DNA of 64,000 bases. Source: an uncultured Collinsella sp. Lineage in GTDB: Bacteria > Actinomycetota > Coriobacteriia > Coriobacteriales > Coriobacteriaceae. The DNA lies in assembly GCA_900542275.1 (NCBI GenBank), contig UQMW01000001.1:45001-109000 (forward strand), given 5' to 3'. The position numbers and the translations under genes were made by a program. This document shows positions 59,144 through 64,000 of this stretch, piece after piece. The notes under the pieces are model-generated. The model ran no database searches and was not told where the DNA came from. It saw only the letters and a list, made by a program, of their open reading frames with translations. The stretch's first letter is position 1, and every line of letters begins with the position of its first letter.

Positions 59144-59200
59144 CGGCAGTTAGGGACGTTCCTAAACTGCCGGCAGAAAAAGGAACGTCCCTAACTGCCG
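59144..59200. repeat. Hairpin repeat (GGGACGTTCC family), right of the zinc-ribbon gene
   Basis: Perfect 20-base arms CGGCAGTTAGGGACGTTCCT (59144-59163) and the complement (59181-59200) enclose AAACTGCCGGCAGAAAA. It lies just after the zinc-ribbon gene stop and before its terminator. Confidence 0.78.
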
Positions 59201-59203
59201 GTC

Positions 59204-59243
59204 AAAAAACGAGCGAGGATCGCAGGGTCCTCGCTCGTTTTTT
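59204..59243. terminator. Bidirectional terminator
   Basis: AAAAAACGAGCGAGGA pairs perfectly with TCCTCGCTCGTTTTTT around an 8-base loop, between the convergent zinc-ribbon and topoisomerase genes. Confidence 0.92.
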
Positions 59244-59266
59244 AGGGCAATGTTTCGACTGCGCCG

Positions 59267-61858
59267 CTACTTGTCGGTAGCCGCTTTCTTGGCAGTCGAC
59301 TTCTTCGCCGTCGACTTCTTGGCGGTTGTCTTCTTGGCTGTCGTCTTCTTTGCCGCCGTGGCCTTCTTTGCCGTGCTCGCCTTGGTTGTGGTTTTGCGGC
59401 CGCGGGCGGGCTTTTTCTCCTTGGTCGGGCAGTCCATGTTGACGCAGATGCGCCACGGGCCGCGCGCCGTGTTGACCACCACGATGGGGGCACCGCACTC
59501 GGGGCAGGTCTCACCCGTCGCCTCGAGCTTACCGCGCGCCGGCAGCGGATAGCTCACGCCGCAGTCATCGTAGTTGGTGCAGCGGATAAAGCGCTTGCCG
59601 CTCTTCTCGCTCTTGTGCGCGATCAGATCGCCATGGCGTCCGGCCTCGGCGCACACCTTGCACTCGCCCACCTTAAGGTCGGGCTCGTAGTTGGTGGGGC
59701 ACGTCGGGTTCACGCAGATCTCGAAGGCCTTCTGGCGGAACGGCTGGCACTTAATGCGCGGCGCGCCGCATTTGGGGCACACGGCGGCCTCGCCCTCGAG
59801 CGGGCTCACCTTGACACCGCTCGGCACCGGATAGGTCACGTCGCAGTCGGGCCAGCCCATGCAGCCGATAAAGCTGCCGCGGGTCTTGGCGCTCGTCTTC
59901 ATAACCAGGTCCTTGCCGCACTTGGGGCAGGCGCCCACGCGCGCATCGGCCGTGACGGCGTCGCTGATGGCGTCGCCCAGCTCCTGCGTATGTTTGAGCA
60001 GCTCGTCGAGCACGCCGGCCAGCAGCGCGCGCGAGTGCGTCACGACATGCTCTTCGGTGTCCTCGCCGCGCTCCACGCGGGTCATGTCGCCGTCGAGCTC
60101 GCTGGTCATATCGGGGCTCGTGATGCGCGGGGCAAACTGCGACAGTGCATCGATAATGGCGATACCCAGCTGACTCGGCTCCACGGGATCGTTTTTGAGG
60201 TAACGCACGGCGTACAGGCGCTCGATGATGCTCGCGCGCGTGGACTTGGTGCCCAGGCCACGCTTTTCCATCTCTTGCACGAGCTTGCCCTGGCTGTAGC
60301 GCGCGGGCGGCTCGGTCTGCTTGGCCTCGAGCTTAATGTCGAACACGTCGACCGTATCGCCCTGCTCAAGCGGCGGCATCTGCTCGTCGCGCTTAAGGCC
60401 GTACGGGTACGCCTCGCGGAAGCCCGGGGTCACGAGCACGTCGCCCGAAGCCACGAACGGCTCGCCGTTAACGTCGAGCTCAAGCTTGGTGTTCTCGATG
60501 GTCGCGGGACCCATGAGCGTCGCCAGGAAGCGGCGGGCGATGAGGTCGTAGAGCTTGCGCTGGCCACCGTCGAGCGTGGATGGATCGCCCTCGCCCGTGG
60601 GGTAGATAGGCGGGTGGTCGGTGGTCTCGACCTTGCCGCGCGTGGGCTTCATGGGGCCGGCGAGCACCTTTTTGCACACGGGCGCCAACGCCGGGTTGAT
60701 CTTTGCCAGGTCGCTTACCACGGCGCCCAGATCGAGCGTCGCGGGGTACACGGTGTTGTCGACACGCGGATAGCTGATGAGACCCGCCATGTAGAGGGAC
60801 TCGGCGATGCGCATGGTGCGTGCGGGCGATATGCCCTCGGCCGCAGCGGCTGCCTGCAGCGAGGTGGTCGCGAACGGCGTGGGCGGCTGCTGCTTGCGCG
60901 AGCGCTTCGTCACCGCGGCGACGGTTGCCGTCTTGATGCCGTCAACGTGGCCGTATGCCGTCTCGGCAGCATCTTTATCGGTAAAACGCGCCGTCTTGTG
61001 CGCGATCTTAAAGCGGTCGTCCTCGGCGGCGCCCTGCGCGGCACCCATACCGCGAATCTGCCAATAGTCCTCGGGTACAAACGCCATGCGCTCGCGCTCG
61101 CGCTCGACCACCAGGGCAAGCGTCGGCGTCTGCACTCGGCCGGCGGAGCGCACGTTGCCAAAGCCGCCAAACTTGGCGAGCGTCAGGTAGCGCGTGAGCA
61201 CCGCGCCCCAAATGAGGTCGATATGCTGACGGCTCTCGCCAGCGTCGGCCAGGTTCTGGTCGAGCGAGACAAGGTTATCGAAGGCCTGCGTAATCTCGGC
61301 CTTGGTAAACGAAGAATACTGAGCGCGGGCAACCGGCAAGTCGGGCGCAACCTCACGCACCTTGTTGAGGGCGTCCGAACCGATCAGCTCGCCCTCACGG
61401 TCGAAGTCCGTAGCGATAATGACACTGTCGGACTTCTTGGCAAGGTTCTTGAGCGAGCGAATGAGCTCCTTCTCGGCCGGCAGCTTAATGACGGGCGCCC
61501 AGGTGAGATAGGGCAGGCTCTCGAGCTTCCAGCCCTTGATGGAGATACCGTCGGCAAGGAACGGCTTGCGCTTGGTGTCGTAGGGCGGACGTGCCAGGCC
61601 ATCGGGCATGTCGGCCGGCAGCATCTCGCCGTCCTCGGTGACCGAATACCAGCCCAGCTTTTTATCGAACAGCACGCTGTCGCAAAAATCGGGCGCGAGG
61701 ATGTGACCGGCAAGGCCGATCGTCACGCACTCCTCGCCCTTCCACTCAAAACGGTAGATGGCGGTGTTGTACACCTTGTCCTTTTTGGGCTTGCCCGTGG
61801 ACAGACGCTCGGCGATCTGGCGCGCGGCGTCGTTTTTCTCGGCGATGATGAGCTTCAA
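59267..61858 (-). CDS. Type IA DNA topoisomerase with zinc ribbons and lysine-rich tail
   Basis: The 863-residue enzyme relaxes negative supercoils through a 5' phosphotyrosine. Toprim residues are in IIATDFDREGELIG (149-160), and the active tyrosine is residue 363 in GLISYPRVDNT. Three to four C4 zinc ribbons follow (CPKCGKDLVMK, CPKCGAPRIKC, CKVCAEAGRHGD, CPECGAPIVVV). The end is an alternating KKTTAKKTTAKKS tail like histone H1, which may bind DNA. The start codon is TTG at 61858 with AGGAG before it. The N-terminal sequence resembles archaeal TopA or TopB more than E. coli TopA, so the symbol is left open. In Coriobacteria this is probably the main relaxing enzyme. Confidence 0.9.
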   Translation of the reverse strand: MKLIIAEKNDAARQIAERLSTGKPKKDKVYNTAIYRFEWKGEECVTIGLAGHILAPDFCDSVLFDKKLGWYSVTEDGEMLPADMPDGLARPPYDTKRKPFLADGISIKGWKLESLPYLTWAPVIKLPAEKELIRSLKNLAKKSDSVIIATDFDREGELIGSDALNKVREVAPDLPVARAQYSSFTKAEITQAFDNLVSLDQNLADAGESRQHIDLIWGAVLTRYLTLAKFGGFGNVRSAGRVQTPTLALVVERERERMAFVPEDYWQIRGMGAAQGAAEDDRFKIAHKTARFTDKDAAETAYGHVDGIKTATVAAVTKRSRKQQPPTPFATTSLQAAAAAEGISPARTMRIAESLYMAGLISYPRVDNTVYPATLDLGAVVSDLAKINPALAPVCKKVLAGPMKPTRGKVETTDHPPIYPTGEGDPSTLDGGQRKLYDLIARRFLATLMGPATIENTKLELDVNGEPFVASGDVLVTPGFREAYPYGLKRDEQMPPLEQGDTVDVFDIKLEAKQTEPPARYSQGKLVQEMEKRGLGTKSTRASIIERLYAVRYLKNDPVEPSQLGIAIIDALSQFAPRITSPDMTSELDGDMTRVERGEDTEEHVVTHSRALLAGVLDELLKHTQELGDAISDAVTADARVGACPKCGKDLVMKTSAKTRGSFIGCMGWPDCDVTYPVPSGVKVSPLEGEAAVCPKCGAPRIKCQPFRQKAFEICVNPTCPTNYEPDLKVGECKVCAEAGRHGDLIAHKSEKSGKRFIRCTNYDDCGVSYPLPARGKLEATGETCPECGAPIVVVNTARGPWRICVNMDCPTKEKKPARGRKTTTKASTAKKATAAKKTTAKKTTAKKSTAKKSTAKKAATDK

Positions 61859-61912
61859 AAGAGGCTCCTATCTCATGTCTCTGCGGCTGCGCCCGCGCTT
61901 ATGGCGGCCGAC

Positions 61913-62596
61913 TTACGCCCTTGCTTGCTCGATCTGCCCGATGAGCCAATCGCACCAGGCATCCATGCCCTCGCCCTTGCGCGCGCTCACGGCAAACCGC
62001 GGCGCCTGCGGATTGAGGTCATCGAGTGTCTTAGTATACCTATCCATGTCAAAATCGAAAGCCGGGGCCACGTCGACCTTATTGAGCAGCTGCGCGCCGG
62101 CGTGCTGGAAGATGCCCGGGTACTTGATGGGCTTGTCGTCGCCCTCGGGCACCGAGAGAATCATGATGGACAGGTTCTCGCCCAGGTCAAAGTCGACCGG
62201 GCAGACCAGGTTGCCCACGTTTTCGATAAAGATGACATCGATGTTTTGAAGGCCCACCGCTTGGTCGAACGCGTCAACGGCCTCCATGATCATGTTGCCC
62301 TCAAGATGGCACAGGCCACCGGTGTTGATCTGGATGGCGGGCATGCCGGCTTCCTTCATGATGATGGCGTCGACGTCCGAGGCGATATCGCCCTCGATGA
62401 CGGCACAGCGCAGGCCGGCTTTGTCACGCAGGCGCTCGTTGGTGCCCAGGATCGTGGTGGTCTTGCCCGAACCGGGGCTCGACAGCACATTGATCACATA
62501 GGTGCCTGCCTCATTAAATCGCTGACGCAGCTGGTCTGCCAGACGCTCGTTGCGCGACAGGATCGGCGATGCGATATCAATCGTTTTCTCGGCCAT
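61913..62596 (-). CDS. hypB: Hydrogenase/urease nickel incorporation protein HypB
   Basis: HypB is the GTPase that helps load nickel into NiFe hydrogenase. The 227-residue protein has the P-loop INVLSSPGSGKTTTILG (about 36-52), CAVIEGDIASDVDA, the metal-site region GGLCHLEGNMIMEAV with Cys and His, and FIENVGNLVCPVDFDLGE. The N-terminal His-rich stretch and CxxCGC motif of some HypB proteins are absent. The ATG at 62596 follows AAGGAG. It is followed upstream by hypA, but no hydrogenase genes are in the window. Confidence 0.93.
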   Translation of the reverse strand: MAEKTIDIASPILSRNERLADQLRQRFNEAGTYVINVLSSPGSGKTTTILGTNERLRDKAGLRCAVIEGDIASDVDAIIMKEAGMPAIQINTGGLCHLEGNMIMEAVDAFDQAVGLQNIDVIFIENVGNLVCPVDFDLGENLSIMILSVPEGDDKPIKYPGIFQHAGAQLLNKVDVAPAFDFDMDRYTKTLDDLNPQAPRFAVSARKGEGMDAWCDWLIGQIEQARA

Positions 62597-62631
62597 ACTC
62601 GGCACTCCTTACTTCTGCCATTTGGTGACGG

Positions 62632-62988
62632 CTAATCGTCGGGGGTTTCGATTTCGATACTTGCGATGTCGAGTTCGCGGCCGTGCAGTAGGCGCACGTT
62701 GGCACCACCACACTGGGGACAGCGACAGTGGAAGCGATCGTGGTCGAAGACGTCGCCGCAGTCCAGGCACTCGCTTTGTGGATGGACTTCCTCCACGGAA
62801 AGCTCGCAGCCTCGCGTGAGCGGGTCCTCGTCGCGAAACGTCTCCCACGCAAGGTCGAGCGCCTCGCGCACCACCTCGGTCATATCCCCGATACGCAGCG
62901 TTACCAAAACGGCGCGCGAGGCCCCCGCCCCACGCGCCGCGCGAATCACTGTATCGAGTATGCCGTTGACAATGCCAACCTCGTGCAT
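62632..62988 (-). CDS. hypA: Hydrogenase nickel incorporation protein HypA
   Basis: HypA delivers nickel together with HypB. The 118-residue protein starts MHEVGIVNGILDTVIRAARG, where Met1 and His2 bind nickel. A zinc site is formed by ECLDCGDVFDH and CRCPQCGGANV. It lies 35 bases before hypB in the same operon and 6 bases after tatC. The hypA-hypB pair suggests NiFe-hydrogenase maturation outside the window. Confidence 0.93.
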   Translation of the reverse strand: MHEVGIVNGILDTVIRAARGAGASRAVLVTLRIGDMTEVVREALDLAWETFRDEDPLTRGCELSVEEVHPQSECLDCGDVFDHDRFHCRCPQCGGANVRLLHGRELDIASIEIETPDD

Positions 62989-62994
62989 ACCGAT

Positions 62995-63786
62995 TTACTC
63001 CTCGTCGTCCTCGTCGTCCGAGAACAGGTCCAGACGGCTCACGAACAGGCCCTCCTTGCCCTCGCGCGCAGTAATGACCACGCGAGCGATGGCGAGCGAA
63101 ATCTCGTAGAGCGAAAGCAGGGCACCGTACATAAGGCCCAGCGTGACGGGCGAGCCGTCGGGCGTGATCACAGCCGAGCCCACGAGCAGGCCCACGTACA
63201 CGTAGCGCCAGGCGCCGCGGAAAGCCGCGTAGGACACGATGTGGAAAACGGACAGGTAGAAAATGATGAGCGGCAGCTCAAACGCCACACCAAAGCCGAT
63301 CATAAAGAGCAGCTCCATGTTGACGTAGTTCTCCAGATCGGGCAGCGCAGTTGCGACGGCAGAGGTCTCGCCGATGAGCCACTCAAAGCCCGCAGGAATG
63401 ATGATGAAGTAGCAGAAGATGGCACCCAGGAAGAACAGCACCGTCGAAGCGAGCACCGTGGGCACGACCCACTTGCGCTCGTTGGGGCGAAGCGCCGGCA
63501 GGAAGAACGCCAAGATCTGCCAGATGATCATGGGCGTGCACATGACAACGGCCATCTTGATGGCCAGCGAGAAGCGCAGGCCAAAGCCGCCGAGCGTGGT
63601 GGTGATGTAGAACTTACCGTCCGGCACAAACGAGCGGATGGGGTCTTCCAGGATATCGAGCACCACGGGCGTGGCGAAATACAGCACGATGGCGGCGGCA
63701 AACACCGATACGACCACGATGGTCAGGCGGCGACGGAGCTCTCCCAGGTGATCGAAGAGCGGCATGCGCGCAGGTCCGATAGGCAT
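62995..63786 (-). CDS. tatC: Sec-independent protein translocase TatC
   Basis: TatC is the receptor subunit of the twin-arginine export system, which sends folded proteins such as hydrogenases across the membrane. The 263-residue protein begins MPLFDHLGELRRRLTIVVVS after a short lead, has six membrane segments and the family stretch FGVAFELPLIIFYL. The C-terminus is acidic (FSDDEDDEE). It overlaps the preceding gene by one base. The neighbouring hyp genes fit export of Tat-dependent hydrogenases. Confidence 0.95.
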   Translation of the reverse strand: MPIGPARMPLFDHLGELRRRLTIVVVSVFAAAIVLYFATPVVLDILEDPIRSFVPDGKFYITTTLGGFGLRFSLAIKMAVVMCTPMIIWQILAFFLPALRPNERKWVVPTVLASTVLFFLGAIFCYFIIIPAGFEWLIGETSAVATALPDLENYVNMELLFMIGFGVAFELPLIIFYLSVFHIVSYAAFRGAWRYVYVGLLVGSAVITPDGSPVTLGLMYGALLSLYEISLAIARVVITAREGKEGLFVSRLDLFSDDEDDEE

Positions 63787-64000
63787 TACTCATCGCCTCC
63801 CTTCGGGGCGTCGGCGGCAGCGGCTTCGTCCTCGACCTCAAGCTCACGAGCGAGCTGGTCGACGACGGCCTTGCGCTTGCGGGGACGACGGGCGTAGAGG
63901 TCGGCCGTCGTGGGCTCTGCCGGCTCGGGCTCGGGCTCTGCGGCAGGCTCGGGCTCGACGGCGGCAGTGGCAGCATCGGCAGCGGACACAGCAGCGGCGG
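63786..64000 (-). CDS. C-terminal end of a TatA/TatB-like protein (cut by the window edge)
   Basis: Only the last 71 codons are in the window; the frame stays open to the right edge. The visible part is acidic and proline-rich (AVEPEPAAEPEPEPAEPTTA), then basic (YARRPRKRKAVVDQLARELE) and acidic again (VEDEAAAADAPKGGDE). This fits the variable soluble tail of TatA or TatB, and the place directly before tatC with a one-base overlap supports it. The membrane helix that would prove it is outside the window. Confidence 0.65.
   Translation of the reverse strand, partial: AAAVSAADAATAAVEPEPAAEPEPEPAEPTTADLYARRPRKRKAVVDQLARELEVEDEAAAADAPKGGDE

Noticed and set aside
59615..62635. A 1006-codon open frame on the plus strand
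   Set aside because: It lies opposite the topoisomerase and hypB genes, spans their boundary, and reads as His/Arg/Leu-rich sequence with no domains. It is a shadow of GC-rich codon use.

Overview
The window looks like chromosomal DNA from a gut coriobacterium, most probably Collinsella or a close relative. This is inferred from about 60% GC, the density of lac-type and mannose-type PTS genes, type I DNA topoisomerase with a lysine-rich tail, and the gene style; no rRNA or marker search could be run. Nearly everything left of about 42.4 kb is a sugar-uptake and galactose-metabolism island. The right third is mostly ordinary housekeeping genes on the minus strand.

Layout. 1-10 kb: start of a class II aldolase, a DeoR regulator, a flavodiiron protein, a LacI regulator with galK-galT (Leloir pathway), and the tagatose-6-phosphate genes lacA-lacB-lacC. 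11-26 kb: one lactose-type EIIA gene, then three lac sets, each with a LacI regulator, a fused EIICB permease and a LacG-type 6-phospho-beta-galactosidase. The first permease is frameshifted. 26-32 kb: a Fic protein behind a perfect 31-bp-arm palindrome, a LacR-like DeoR regulator, galM, an orphan mannose-type EIIB that lacks its active-site histidine, tRNA-Thr(CGT), and a short low-GC stretch with a gene broken by an in-frame TAG. 32-42 kb: yhcH, a second lacC, lacX, a flavodoxin, nagA, agaS, a GntR regulator and a mannose-family PTS (EIID, EIIC, EIIB, YajC-like, EIIA), which together fit N-acetylgalactosamine use. 43-64 kb: DUF2975/XRE pair, SurA-like lipid-envelope protein, isocitrate dehydrogenase, HEAT protein, a dehydrogenase with a His/Cys-rich tail, DegV, HPF, a lipoprotein, ComF, RicT, HolB, Tmk, a zinc-ribbon protein, topoisomerase, HypB, HypA, TatC and the end of a TatA/B-like gene.

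How the genes work together (inference from families): lactose and other beta-galactosides enter as 6-phosphates, LacG releases galactose-6-phosphate, LacAB and LacC convert it to tagatose-1,6-bisphosphate, and the aldolase at the left edge would cleave it. GalNAc enters through the mannose-type PTS, is deacetylated by NagA, is converted to tagatose-6-phosphate by AgaS, and joins the same route through LacC2. Free galactose goes through GalM, GalK and GalT. galE is not in the window.

The most interesting non-coding signals are two roughly 150-nt copies of a candidate structured RNA beside lacB and lacC with three covarying helices, a shared ACCGTTCACGG box in front of nearly all the sugar operons, cre-like operators that differ in step with the recognition helices of four LacI paralogs, 10-bp-spaced GAACA direct repeats at the lac and lacR promoters, and several families of dispersed hairpin repeats. 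Coordinates and motifs were read by eye; no database search or folding was run.
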